Source of the DNA: Ignavibacteriales bacterium
GTDB lineage: Bacteria; Bacteroidota; Ignavibacteria; Ignavibacteriales; Ignavibacteriaceae
NCBI GenBank assembly: GCA_016709765.1
Contig: JADJMD010000002.1
Coordinates: 1-24,174, forward strand
DNA length: 24,174 nt
Direction of reading: 5' to 3'
Shown: positions 9,349 to 18,987 of the stretch, one piece after another
Position numbering within the stretch: the first letter of the stretch is position 1
Layout of the letters: every line of letters begins with the position of its first letter
Translations under genes and position numbers: made by a program
The notes under the pieces: generated by a model
What the model saw: only the letters and a program-made list of their open reading frames with translations
Databases searched by the model: none
Told to the model about the DNA's origin: nothing

Positions 9349-11378
9349 TTATTTTAATAAAATCATTTTGATTGATTGACTAAAATTACCAGCCTGTAAT
9401 TTATAGAAATAAATTCCGCTTGATAAAATTTTTGCATCAAAATTAATTTCATAATTACCAGCGGACTGATTTTCATTAACCAGCGTGGCGACTTCATTGC
9501 CAAGAACATCATAAACTTTTAAAGTAACGTTAAGACTTCCAACTTTAGCCGAACTGACAGAAGGGATTGAATATCTAATTTTTGTTGAAGGATTAAACGG
9601 ATTTGGGTAATTCTGCTCAAGTTTAAATGTCTGCAGCAGACTTAAATCAACTTCTATTGTGTTAGAGTATGAAAAGGTTCCATCAAAATCAATTTGCTTT
9701 AAGCGGTAAGAATATTTTTCGCTTGAAATCTTTTCATCGGAAAAAGAATATGTATTAGATTCGGAAGTTGTACCGTTTCCACTAACAAAACCAATTGAGT
9801 GCCAGTTAAGATTTCTCACTTCGTTCGAAATGACAGAGCGCTCAATATCAAATCCAGTGTTGTTAAGTTCCGTTGCAGTGATCCAATTTAAACTAACTGT
9901 GTTGCTGACAACATTTGCCGAGAAAGAAACCAATTCAACCGGTGTTACAGAATTACCAAGCTGCCCATCGGGGTTTATATCCTGTGCGTAAATTCCTGCT
10001 CCATCTAACCTATCATCACCCCATGCAAGTTTACAGTTTTTAAAAACATCAACGGTAGAAACCATTTGTAATTTATCGCTTGTTGGATTGGAAAGGGTTA
10101 CAAAATTTCCTGTCCAAAGAAAATCACTGTTAGCATCGCAAGCAAATCCTTCAACTTTATCGTTAAGTCCGGATCCATTGCCTTCTAGATAATATAAATA
10201 TGCTCGGCTGTTTCCCATTTCAGCAGTTAAGTAACTTATTGAAGTTGTAAATGCAACGCTAAGATCTTTAAATATTTTTGCGTTATCGGTCCATTGTCGT
10301 GTTCCGTTTGAAGAAAGTTTTTGTCCGCTTATTCCATTTTGATTTTGATTCGGTTCAGTTTCCACCCAAAAGCATAGGTTTCATTTGTTAGATTATCAAA
10401 AGCAACAACAGGATTAAACTTGTGTCTGTTAGCCATTAAAGAAAGTTCTGCTCCATCAACAGGAAAGTAAAGTGAACCGCTTGATGAAACCCTTTGTACA
10501 AATGCACTTTGTAATGAATTATTATCTCTATCATCATGTCATGCAATCAAACCGCCATTATTATTATCAGAGTAAACTTTAGGGACAGTAAAAGCAGCTA
10601 TCTTTCCAAGGTCTTGAATGTTAACAGCCCAGCTAATAGATCCTGCAGATGTAATTTTTTTTGCACGAAGTTTAACAGTTTGTGCTGGGAAATTACCTGT
10701 TGTGGCTGTATGAAATAAAACAACTCCGCCGCTGTCTGACCTAACAATATCCGGATAACCGTAACCTTCTGTTGCGGATTGAAGAATGATTGGATTTGTT
10801 CCCCAAAGTTTTAAACCAGTGGGAGAAATTTTTTGTAATCCAACTTGATATCTTGTTGCGGCGATAATCCATGCAACAACAATATTGCCATCATCAGTTT
10901 GTGCAAGTTTTGGATTTGCTTGAAAATCTGCTGTGGGATTTAAATCTATTCCGTTTGTGCCCCAAAGAAAAACACCGGTTGGAGAAATAGCATAAACAAA
11001 TGGATTTAGATTCCCGCTATTTCTTGTATCAGTAAATGCAATGATTGCATTATCATCTGCATCTACTAGTAAATCATAATCAACTAGAGAGCTGGATTGT
11101 GGATTATTACTAATTAGTAATCCATTAGGTGTCCATAATTTATTACCAAGCGGATCTAATCGCTGCAAGTAAACAGCATAACTTCCGCTTCTATTATCAA
11201 ACCAGGAAATGTAGCAGCCGCCATCTGATGTCGATCCTATTTTTGCAAGTGCTTGCTCACCAGTTGTATCGCAGACAGTAAGATTAACTGCCGGATTGTT
11301 TGACCATTGAGCGATTGTTGTGAGAGGAGAAGAAAAAAGAGTGAGAATGGTTAACAGAAGTAAAAAAAATGGTTTCAT
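9349..11378 (-). CDS. Secreted propeller-like protein with type IX secretion sorting domain, nonsense codon and frameshift
   Basis: About 676 residues once repaired. Signal peptide MKPFFLLLLTILTLFSSPLTTIAQ, then repeats of the type GGCYISWFDNRSGSYAVYLQ / LDPLGNKLW, a pattern that suggests a beta-propeller. Then a fibronectin-like stretch (VELVSFSANVVSNTVSLNWI) and a C-terminal Por sorting domain (LEQNYPNPFNPSTKIRYSIP ... SSGIYFYKLQAGNFSQSIKM) that directs export by the type IX system and surface attachment. The front part stops at TGA 10539-10541 (GLIA-stop-HDDRDNN), where TGG would give AWHDDRDNN. A missing T in the run opposite 10368-10371 then separates the rest; repair gives ETYAFWVETEPNQNQNG. 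A palindromic repeat inserted in frame at 9809-9836 adds the peptide VISNEVRNL. Role unknown, probably surface adhesion or binding. Confidence 0.85.
9809..9836. repeat. Dispersed repeat unit inserted in frame inside a coding region
   Basis: AGATTTCTCACTTCGTTCGA then AATGACAG is nearly the same as the intergenic unit at 3957-3985 (TTCTCGCTGCGCTCGAAATG in common pattern). Read on the minus strand it encodes SVISNEVRNL between DIER and NWHSIGF, where related fibronectin-like modules have only a short loop. It keeps the frame open. Confidence 0.75.
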
Positions 11379-11490
11379 TTAAAACTCCATTGTATTTACC
11401 AATAACTTAACCATTCCCACTGATTTAATAAAGCAGACAACAAAAAATATTATAAAACAAAGAATTACTTTTTGGCGGTTTCTTTCTTTT

Positions 11491-12147
11491 TTATTTTGTC
11501 TTTTGATCTTTATCAAATTTTGGATTGTACTTCCCAAATGGCATTGCAAGAAAAATATTTTTGTTTACATCTCTAGCCACGGGAACATAATCTGTTGCAG
11601 CTGTTTGTATTGCGGTTGTTACAACTTGTGCTAATAATCCAATCCAACCACCACCGCCGCCACTTGAACCGCTGGTATTTACAGAAATTTTATCATCATA
11701 GAACCAAATATCTTCTCCAGAGGTTGTTGATTTTAATTCGCACTTTACTTTAACATCAACACTTCCTGAAGTTATAAAATATTTAGTATCCCATTCTTGA
11801 ATAGTAACATACATTACTGCGTCGGCACCAAAGTACTCTTTAAACTTATCTAGTGGAACGTTGAGCATTGTTTCTGTATCATATAAACCCTCCTGCTGCA
11901 AAATATCCCCTACTATTTCCATGGGATAAACATAATATCCGCTATTGGTGAGAGGTTCTGCTACCGTTGTCATATAATAATCCTTAGCATCCGCAGCGGT
12001 GGAGTTATTCATCGGAGGTAATACAAGAATGCTTAAAGGCCGCTCCACATACATTTTAGGAGCAAATTCTTCTTTGGTAATATAAGTTGCACAGCCAACT
12101 AAATTTATCAATAAGAATCCAACAATTAGTGATAATATAATTTTCAT
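11491..12147 (-). CDS. GNA1162-family (DUF799) putative lipoprotein
   Basis: A 218-residue lipoprotein: leader MKIILSLIVGFLLINLVGC with lipobox LVGC, then ERPLSILVLPPMNNSTAADA, YYMTTVAEPLTNSGYYVYPM and FGADAVMYVTIQEWDTKY, the pattern of the GNA1162/DUF799 family (related in fold to periplasmic TolB N-terminal or CsgG-like domains). A Gly/Ser loop SGSSGGGGGWIGLLAQVVTT follows, then a basic tail. It is last of a four-gene operon; its ATG overlaps the stop of the DUF4810 gene by four bases (ATGA), so translation is probably coupled. The frame is intact. Function of the family is unknown, but the pairing with DUF4810 and CsgG homologues is recurrent in Gram-negative genomes as I know them. Confidence 0.85.
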   Translation of the reverse strand: MKIILSLIVGFLLINLVGCATYITKEEFAPKMYVERPLSILVLPPMNNSTAADAKDYYMTTVAEPLTNSGYYVYPMEIVGDILQQEGLYDTETMLNVPLDKFKEYFGADAVMYVTIQEWDTKYFITSGSVDVKVKCELKSTTSGEDIWFYDDKISVNTSGSSGGGGGWIGLLAQVVTTAIQTAATDYVPVARDVNKNIFLAMPFGKYNPKFDKDQKTK

Positions 12148-12503
12148 TGTTTCCCCTTATTATATTCGTCTTTAATTCTGCTTATAAATACTATTGATTC
12201 AGGATAAAGCTCGATTTCCTTTGCAAGATATTCAAAGCCTTCGTTCTCTTGTCCTTCTTTCAATAAAAGATATCCATACTCCGCATTTACACCGGGAGGC
12301 ACAATTTTGTTTTTCTTTCCAGAATTTTCCATAACAGACAACAATTCTTTTTTATGTGCTTCAAGTGTTTTTTCATCAGGATTTTTTTTGTAATCGTAAA
12401 GAGTTGTGGAATAGTTACCCCAATAAAAAGTGTCTTTTGATGTGGTTCCACATCCAACAATCATTAAGGGTAAAACAAAACTCAGCAATAAGAATATTTT
12501 CAC
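12144..12503 (-). CDS. DUF4810-family lipoprotein
   Basis: A 119-residue lipoprotein: leader MKIFLLLSFVLPLMIVGC with lipobox IVGC. The mature part reads YWGNYSTTLYDYKKNPDEKT, EHKKEL-type helix, then PPGVNAEYGYLLLKEGQENE and FEYLAKEIELYPESIVFISR, the DUF4810 pattern: a short helical-repeat, TPR-like protein. The start overlaps the stop of the upstream gene by four bases and its own end overlaps the GNA1162 gene in the same way. The frame is intact. Likely a periplasm-facing adaptor on the outer membrane; this is inference from family and context. Confidence 0.85.
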   Translation of the reverse strand: MKIFLLLSFVLPLMIVGCGTTSKDTFYWGNYSTTLYDYKKNPDEKTLEAHKKELLSVMENSGKKNKIVPPGVNAEYGYLLLKEGQENEGFEYLAKEIELYPESIVFISRIKDEYNKGKQ

Positions 12504-12793
12504 GGTACCTCCAGCTCGATTGTGTTTTGAGATTGTATAATTAAGATTCTTTCAACAACTAGATTGTTATCTCTGTAAACTCTTACAGTATATTTTCCGG
12601 GATTGAGTTTATAGAGATTGGTTTCGGGATTAATAGAAAAATTTATTGATTCACCGATTTCAACTGAAGCGTTGAGTGTATTACCAATAAACTTTATATA
12701 ACCGCTGCTTTCTTTTTCCAAAACTCCGGTCTTATATCCGCCGCAAGAGGTAAGGAAAAGAATAGAAAATATTATAATGACAAATCTTCTCAT
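12500..12793 (-). CDS. Small lipoprotein with PEGA-like beta domain
   Basis: A 97-residue protein: leader MRRFVIIIFSILFLTSC with lipobox LTSC, start fixed by CAGGGAGAAAAATAAATG. The mature part is beta-rich (YIKFIGNTLNASVEIGESIN, LYKLNPGKYTVRVYRDNNLV, VERILIIQSQNTIELEVP) and its L-x-PGKYTVRVY stretch resembles PEGA or carboxypeptidase-regulatory-like domains, which often bind surfaces or partners. It lies between the CsgG-family gene (16 bases upstream) and the DUF4810 gene (four-base overlap). In the CsgG/DUF4810/GNA1162 trio as I know it this extra member is not standard, so it may be a lineage-specific addition. I know no named family for it. Confidence 0.75.
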   Translation of the reverse strand: MRRFVIIIFSILFLTSCGGYKTGVLEKESSGYIKFIGNTLNASVEIGESINFSINPETNLYKLNPGKYTVRVYRDNNLVVERILIIQSQNTIELEVP

Positions 12794-12809
12794 TTATTTT
12801 TCTCCCTGT

Positions 12810-13763
12810 TTATTGTTCTTGAACATAATAATCTGAAAAATCTTGCAAGGGCAATTCTCCAGAAAGTTTAGAGCATATTGAAAGTTCTGTTACTTCTGAT
12901 CCGGGAACAGTAGAAATTACTTTTATTTTCCCAACAACTTTTCCCGGTAATTCAATATCAATATTTGTCTGTGGATTTTTAACTACATTTCCTTTTTTAT
13001 AAACATCAAACTCGTCACCAATTTTAATTCCTTGCTTTTCACCACCGCCAATAAAGTAGTTGCCATCTTCAAAAGCGATTAGATATGATTTCCATGGGCT
13101 ATCGAGTAACCGCTCAACAATGTTATTTACAAGTTTTGAAATTGCGGCGTTAATAACCTTATCATTTAGCGTTGCATCGTATTCAGCAGTTTCCCCAACT
13201 CCCAAAACTGTACCTGCTTCAACAAATGCTTCACCTTCACCCTCTTCTGAGTAAATGATTTGGCTGGTTTTAACATCAACTAATCTTATTGAAACCTTTG
13301 CATACGCTGTTTGTTTTTTTGTTCTGCTAAATATTCCAACATCGCTGGTGGATTTTCTACCAAACTCTGTTATTGAACCGACAATTAAATATTCAGCAGG
13401 AATATCAAATGATTTTAAATTAGCGATCTCTTTTTCTTTTGCTATTTGATCAAGGTCTGAACGCTCAAGCAATAAAAACTTTTCAGTTTCAACAAGTTTT
13501 GAGGACAAGATGTCCATCGCTTGTTTTCCTAAGCGGTCTTCATTTTCTTTATCAAAAAAACCACGACCGTATTTTGTTTCATTAGAAAAACGTGCAATGG
13601 CAACCTTTCTTTTTAAAAATCTTTCTTGCTGGTTCAAAATTGTTTTGCTAACAATTTGTTTTGTGTTTGATACATCTTCAATAATTGGTGGTTTAACTGT
13701 GGCGCAGCTGATAAAGAGAAAGGTTAATAGAAATGGTGTAAGGAATCGCAAAAATACTTTCAT
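12810..13763 (-). CDS. CsgG/HfaB-family outer-membrane lipoprotein with FlgT-like C-terminal domain
   Basis: First gene of the lipoprotein operon, 317 residues; start after GGGAGAAAATAT. Leader MKVFLRFLTPFLLTFLFISC ends in a lipobox (FISC). Residues about 50-225 match the CsgG/HfaB family: RKVAIARFSNETKYGRGFF, AMDILSSKLVETEKFLLLER, DLDQIAKEKEI, EYLIVGSITEFG, KVSIRLVDVKTSQIIYSEEG. CsgG itself forms a nonameric secretion pore for curli. The last ~90 residues (YFIGGGEKQGIKIGDEFDVY, KVVGKIKVISTVPGSEVTEL) look like the FlgT C-terminal domain seen in relatives. No curlin, CsgE or CsgF is in view, so this is probably a CsgG relative with another cargo or a scaffolding role. The frame is intact. Confidence 0.88.
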   Translation of the reverse strand: MKVFLRFLTPFLLTFLFISCATVKPPIIEDVSNTKQIVSKTILNQQERFLKRKVAIARFSNETKYGRGFFDKENEDRLGKQAMDILSSKLVETEKFLLLERSDLDQIAKEKEIANLKSFDIPAEYLIVGSITEFGRKSTSDVGIFSRTKKQTAYAKVSIRLVDVKTSQIIYSEEGEGEAFVEAGTVLGVGETAEYDATLNDKVINAAISKLVNNIVERLLDSPWKSYLIAFEDGNYFIGGGEKQGIKIGDEFDVYKKGNVVKNPQTNIDIELPGKVVGKIKVISTVPGSEVTELSICSKLSGELPLQDFSDYYVQEQ

Positions 13764-14135
13764 ATATTTTCTCCCATTAAGTGAATAAATGCGATAGTGA
13801 TTTAATATTACGTATGGACATGCATCTGTAAGAGGTGAAGGATACTATTCATAAACGAACCTCCCTTTGACAAATTATTAAAATCTTAATTTCAAATTAA
13901 AGGGCTGTGGTCCAAATATCAATCAACCATTATTAACTGTTTAGCCATAGCAAGCAAATAAGTTTACTGCTGCACAAGAATCAAAAGTATTTATAATACT
14001 TAACAATTGTCAATTATCGCTCCACATCAAACATACTTGCAAGTTTAATTAAAATATGCTTCTTTATAATTATAAACTTTTGGTATTTCTTAATTTGTGG
14101 TTTAGATTCTTGTTAATAACCATTCAATATTTTTT
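13764..14135. promoter_or_regulatory. Divergent promoter region between CsgG operon and hybrid regulator
   Basis: No gene is visible in these 372 bases. A TTGACA at 13867-13872 on the plus strand has no convincing -10 partner. The rest is AT-rich without hairpins or family repeats. Since both flanking units point outward, promoters for the lipoprotein operon and for the hybrid regulator must lie here, but I cannot place them. Confidence 0.4.
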
Positions 14136-17100
14136 ATGCAGCATTTAATTAATAAAAATCTTTTTTTTCATTTCTGTTTTATCATTGCAATTTTATTTTC
14201 TGCCAATGTAACTGCCCAATCAATCCCCTTTAATAGACTTACAACCAATGATGGGCTTTCTAATAATTATGTTTACGATTTATTGCAAGACCATCTAGGA
14301 TTTTTATGGTTTGCTACTGATGATGGATTAAATCGATTTGATGGTTATGAGTTTAAAATTTTTAGAAATAATCCGAGTGATAAAAATTCACTTTCAGATA
14401 ATTCTATTTGGACAATTACTGAAGACCGTGTGGGCAAACTTTGGATGGGAACAAAAAACGGTTTTATAAATTGTTACGATCCTGTTTTTAATAAGTTTAC
14501 ACATTGGCAGATAAAATCAGACATCACAAAAGAAAATCCGATTACAACAATTTATATTGACAGCAAGGATTCAATATGGATTGGCACATACAGAAGCGGC
14601 GTTTACAAATTAAATCCCGCAACAGGTAAAACAGCACGCTGGTATCACAATCCCAATGATTCAAAAACAATAAGCAACAATTATATTTCATCAATTATTG
14701 AAGACGAATCAGGCAATATCTGGATTGGCACTTTTAACGGTCTTAATAAATTAAATCCTAAAACATCATTAACAAAATTCAAGCATTACTTTAAGAGCAT
14801 TGAGAACAACAATTCTTTATCAGATAATTTGATATGGGCAATTACCCCATCACAATTTGAAAAAAATAAATTATGGATTGGAACCGCAAACGGGTTAACA
14901 ATATTAAGCCGTGCACCAGAATTATTTACACAGGTCAAAATACCTAATCCGGATAAGTTGCAATTTGGAACAAGCTGTGCTTTTGTATTAGAAGAGAACG
15001 TTGATGAGGATAGAATTCTCTGGATAAATTCTTATTCAGGTTTGATAAGATACAACATAACCAAAAATATTTTTAATAGATTTTTATACGATAAAAATGA
15101 TTCGCATAGTTTAATTAGCAATCAAGTTAATGATGTTATTAAAGACCGCTCTGGTGTTTTGTGGATAGCGACTCACAACGGCTTAAATTACTTCTCTGAT
15201 AAAAACATTAAATTTAATAACACACAGCCGTTTGCGGATAATTATTTTAATTCTGACGAACTAAACAAACTGAATATAAAAGCTATTGCACAAACTCAAA
15301 ATGGTTCGCTGTGGTTTGGAACTGATAATGGATTATTCAAATCAAACGACACAAATAAAAATAGTGCACCAAGTAAAAACAGAAAACTTGCTTCAGAAAA
15401 TATTTGGGCACTATCTGCAGGGGCTAACAACGATCTTTGGGTTGGAACTTATGGTTTTGGATTGCTTCATTATAGCTATAACACAAATCAACTATCCCAA
15501 ATAAACGTAATTGATAATATCATACAATCTTCCTCAAGGGATTTTGTAAAATCTCTTTTGGTGGATAACAAAAACAATGTGTGGGTTGGTTATTGGGGAG
15601 TTGGTCTGGCAAGATTAAACACAACAACAAACAAAGTAAATCATTGGCATCACTTTACTGATAAACCAAATTCATTAAGCCATGATGATGTTTGGGTAAT
15701 TTATCAAGACGGCAAAGATAGAATTTGGATAGGAACAAACGGCGGCGGGTTAAATTTATTTGATGAACAAAACGGCGGTACTTTTTATCGTTTTAATTAT
15801 GATCAAAAAAATAAAAACGGATTAAGCAGCAATAGTATTTATTCAATTGCAGAATCAAAACAGAGAAATGATGATAACACAACTACGCTTTGGGTTGGAA
15901 CCAATAATGGATTAAATAAACTTATTATTAATAATTCTGATGATGGGTTTAAGAAATCTTCCGCAGATATTAAAATAGAATGTTATACAAATGAAGATGG
16001 GCTTGCCGATAATTCTATAAAAAGTATTGTTGAAGATGAAAATGGAAATTTGTGGTTAGGCACAAGTTCCGGGATATCATTTTTTGATTTACAAAAAAAC
16101 ACGTTTACAAATTATTCCTCTGCAGATGGCGTGATTGGAAATGATTTTAATTTTATTTCTACATTACGACTAAAAAGCAATTTAATTTTAATGGGCAGTA
16201 CCGCGGGGCTTAATTATTTTAGCCCGAATAAAATAGTACAATCAACCTATCAACCACCGATTGTGTTTACGGACTTTCAAATTTTTAATAAATCTGTTAA
16301 TGTTAATACAAACTCTTCGTTTTCAAAAAATATTTTTTTACACTGATGGAATTACTCTCTCACACACGGATAATGTTTTTTTCATTGGAATTTTCTGCCC
16401 TTGATTATAATAGCACTAATTCAATTAAATATGCTTATCAAATGGAGGGATTTGATAAAGATTGGATACAAAGCGGCACACGTAGGTTTGTAACTTATAC
16501 AAATCTTAATCCGGGCAAATATGTATTTAAAGTAAAATCAACAAACAGCGATGGTGTCTGGAATGATAACACTGCATCAATCCGTGTGATAATTTCACCC
16601 CCATGGTGGCAAACAGGGTGGGCAGTCGTTTTATACTTTGCTGTTTTTGTTGTCGGTATTTGGGGAATAATAAAATTTCAGGCAAATCGAGTAAAACTTC
16701 AGCACGAATTAAAATACCGCGAACTTGAGTCATATCATTTTCGTGAAATAGAAAAAATGAAATCTCGATTTTTTGCAAATCTCTCTCTATGAGTTTCGCA
16801 CACCATTAATGCTTATCAAAGGTCCGCTTGAAGAATTAATTAGCGGAAGAATTAAAGAGAACAAATCACAATACTATAATCTGCTGTTACGCAACACAGA
16901 AAAACTACAGCAGCTTATTGATCAGTTGCTTGAGCTATCCCAACTGGAAGCAGAATCAATTCCATTAAAAACTGAAACGCAGAATTTAGTTAAGCTGATA
17001 AAAACCTTTACTGATTCGTTTACCGCTTTGGCGGAGCGTAATAATATTAAATTTAGTTTTAACTCAGCAGTAGATTTTGTATCTGTGCTGATAGACAAAG

Positions 17101-18317
17101 ACAAGTTTGAAAAAATTATTAACAACCTGCTGAGTAATGCGTTTAAGTTTACACCCATTGGCGGAATAATTACTGTTGATTTGTCAATAGAAAAGAAAAG
17201 TGATTTGGATATTGCAAAAGTTTCTGTTACCGATACAGGCATTGGAATACCAAAGGAACAACTATCAAAAATATTTGATAGATTCTATCAGGGTGAAGAT
17301 TCATCAAAACGAGTTGCAGGCGGATCTGGAATAGGTTTGGCGCTTGTAAAAGAATTAGTGCTGCTGCATAAATGGGAAATTACCGTAAATAGTTCTGAAG
17401 GTGAAGGAACGGAGTTTGTTATTACTGTTCCAATATTAAAAGATTACGAGTTAGAAAAACTATCCGAAGAGAAAAATAATTTTAATGGTGATGCCATTGT
17501 TGCTTTAAATATCGATGATAATGAAAATAGTTTTGAACCGGCTAGTGCAAAATATCAAAACGAAAAACCATTAATTCTTTTTGTAGAAGATACACCCGAT
17601 GTGCGTAATTATGTTAACGATATTCTAAATACAGATTACAATGTTTTACTTGCAGAAGACGCCGAAGCGGGACTCGATATTGTTCAACACAGTCTGCCGG
17701 ATTTAATTATCAGCGATGTTATGATGCCCGGAATGGATGGTTTTCAGTTTTGTAAAAAAATAAAAACAGATTGGAAAACAAGTCACATTCCTGTGATATT
17801 GTTAACTGCCAAAGCTACACAGCAAAGCAAAATTGAAGGATTAGAAACAGGTGCTGATGTATATCTAACAAAACCATTTAACTTTACTGAATTATCGATT
17901 TGTATTAAAAATCTCATCACCCAACGAAAACATCTTCGTGAAAAATTTGGTAAAGAAATTCTGATTACGCCGGAATCATTATCTACAAATTCTATGGATA
18001 AAGAACTTGTCAAAAAAATAATTGATACCATAGAAAAAAATCTTATGAACGAAAGCTTTACAAGCGATAACCTTGCACACGAACTTTTTGTTAGCCGCAG
18101 CCAGCTGAATAGAAAATTACAGGCAATTACAAATCTAGGACCAGGGGAATTTATAAGAACCTACAAGTTAAAACGTGCCGCCCAAATGATTGTTGAAAAC
18201 AAATTAAGCATCACACAAATTGCTTATGAAGTTGGTTTTGGAAGTCCCGCACAATTTACTCGAGCATTTCAAAAACATTTTAGTTGCTTACCATCCGAGT
18301 TTAGGCAAAGCAATTAA
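14136..18317 (+). CDS. Hybrid two-component system regulator (propellers-Y_Y_Y-HisKA-HATPase-receiver-AraC), three frameshifts
   Basis: One protein of about 1390 residues that senses a periplasmic ligand and binds DNA directly. Order: signal-anchor/leader MQHLINKNLFFHFCFIIAIL...TAQ; two beta-propellers with repeats such as DHLGFLWFATDDGLNRFD, GNIWIGTFNGLNKLNP, GNLWLGTSSGISFFD; Y_Y_Y domain (FSALDYNSTNSIKYAYQMEG, DGVWND); membrane helix WAVVLYFAVFVVGIWGII; histidine kinase with H-box SHEFRTPL, NNLLSNAFKFTP, DTGIGIP and GGSGIGLALVKEL; receiver with acceptor Asp (ISDVMMPGMDG) and Lys (KPF); AraC helices (SRSQLNRKLQAITNLGPGEF, ITQIAYEVGFGSPAQFTRAF). Breaks: extra T in T7 runs 16333-16339 and 16376-16382 (repair gives NIFYTDGITLSHTDNVFSLE) and extra T at 16788 inside the H-box. 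In Bacteroidota such regulators often control polysaccharide-use genes; here secreted fibre-like genes follow instead. Confidence 0.93.
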
Positions 18318-18355
18318 AACCCTAAAGGTATCTCAAAAGTCAGAAATACAGAGTT

Positions 18356-18450
18356 GACATTCCCCCCCCCCCGATTTACATCAGGATAAACTCCAGTGGG
18401 AATCTGTTTTGTATTTTAATTTTTTGGATTCCCTATGCGGGAATGACACT
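18356..18450. repeat. Degraded palindromic repeat with an 11-C tract
   Basis: The 359-base gap 18318-18676 has no credible gene. It holds GACATTCC leading into eleven C residues (18362-18372), a half-unit CCAGTGGGAATCTG (18393-18406) and a full hairpin GGATTCCCTATGCGGGAATG at 18426-18445 followed by ACACT. These match the arms of the 1038-1106 family. The poly-C tract is the longest homopolymer in the window and its true length is uncertain given the indel rate. Confidence 0.65.
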
Positions 18451-18676
18451 AATCACAACTTTTTAGACAGCCACCACAGTGCCGCACAAATAATATTAAC
18501 ATTTAACATTTCGCAACCAATCTTTCTTCATTTTGCATCAAAACAGCAAAACATTGAATCAAAAAAGCAATTTACTACCTCACTAAAAATCTACTTTTGC
18601 ATAAAAGATTTGCTGTGTTTAATAAAATCACTTTGTCTTATCAAATATCAAGAATTCTAAAGAAAGGTTTTTGCTG

Positions 18677-18826
18677 ATGAAGCCAGCTGAAAGAAAAGAA
18701 TTTAGTGTTGATGGGAGATCGGATAATCAAATAAAAAAACGAGAAAAACATCTTGAGATAAGCGTTTACGTTCTGCTAATAATTGTCACGGTGGCATTAA
18801 TGCTGATATTTTTTAACCTTTTTTAA
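18677..18826 (+). CDS. Small single-pass membrane protein (49 aa)
   Basis: Short gene, start ATG after AGAAAGG. The protein opens charged (MKPAERKEFSVDGRSDNQIK, then KREKHLEIS) and ends in one hydrophobic helix, VYVLLIIVTVALMLIFFNLF, so it is predicted to be a tail-anchored inner-membrane protein with its N-terminus in the cytoplasm. It is followed 13 bases later by a second tiny membrane gene. I recognise no family. Clean ribosome sites on both, and the sharp charged-then-hydrophobic pattern, argue that these are genes; their length keeps confidence moderate. Confidence 0.55.
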   Translation: MKPAERKEFSVDGRSDNQIKKREKHLEISVYVLLIIVTVALMLIFFNLF

Positions 18827-18839
18827 AGGAGTGAAAGGG

Positions 18840-18938
18840 ATGAAAACCGTTATAAGATATGATTTAAAAAATTTCAAAAATGATTTTTTCAAAATTGTTT
18901 ACACAGCTCTTTTGCTTTCTTTGCTATTTGCACTTTAA
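18840..18938 (+). CDS. Tiny membrane peptide (32 aa)
   Basis: Start ATG after AAAGGAGTGAAAGGG, the strongest ribosome site in this part of the window. It encodes MKTVIRYDLKNFKNDFFKIV followed by YTALLLSLLFAL, a basic amphipathic head and a short hydrophobic end. It lies directly between the 49-residue membrane protein and the first fibre protein gene (49 bases downstream), so the three may be one transcript. No family recognised; it could also be a leader peptide for the fibre gene. Confidence 0.45.
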   Translation: MKTVIRYDLKNFKNDFFKIVYTALLLSLLFAL

Positions 18939-18987
18939 ATAAAAATTAGCTTCTAAATAACTTGTTTAATTATTGGGAAGAGTTAAA

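Noticed and set aside
16333..16792. Possible programmed frameshifting to split the hybrid regulator into sensor and kinase parts
   Set aside because: Three separate breaks, two in T7 runs and one inside the H-box, with perfect motif continuity after single-base repair, fit sequencing error far better than a regulated shift.
18409..18660. 83-codon frame after the hybrid regulator
   Set aside because: It begins inside a palindromic repeat copy and has no coding character.
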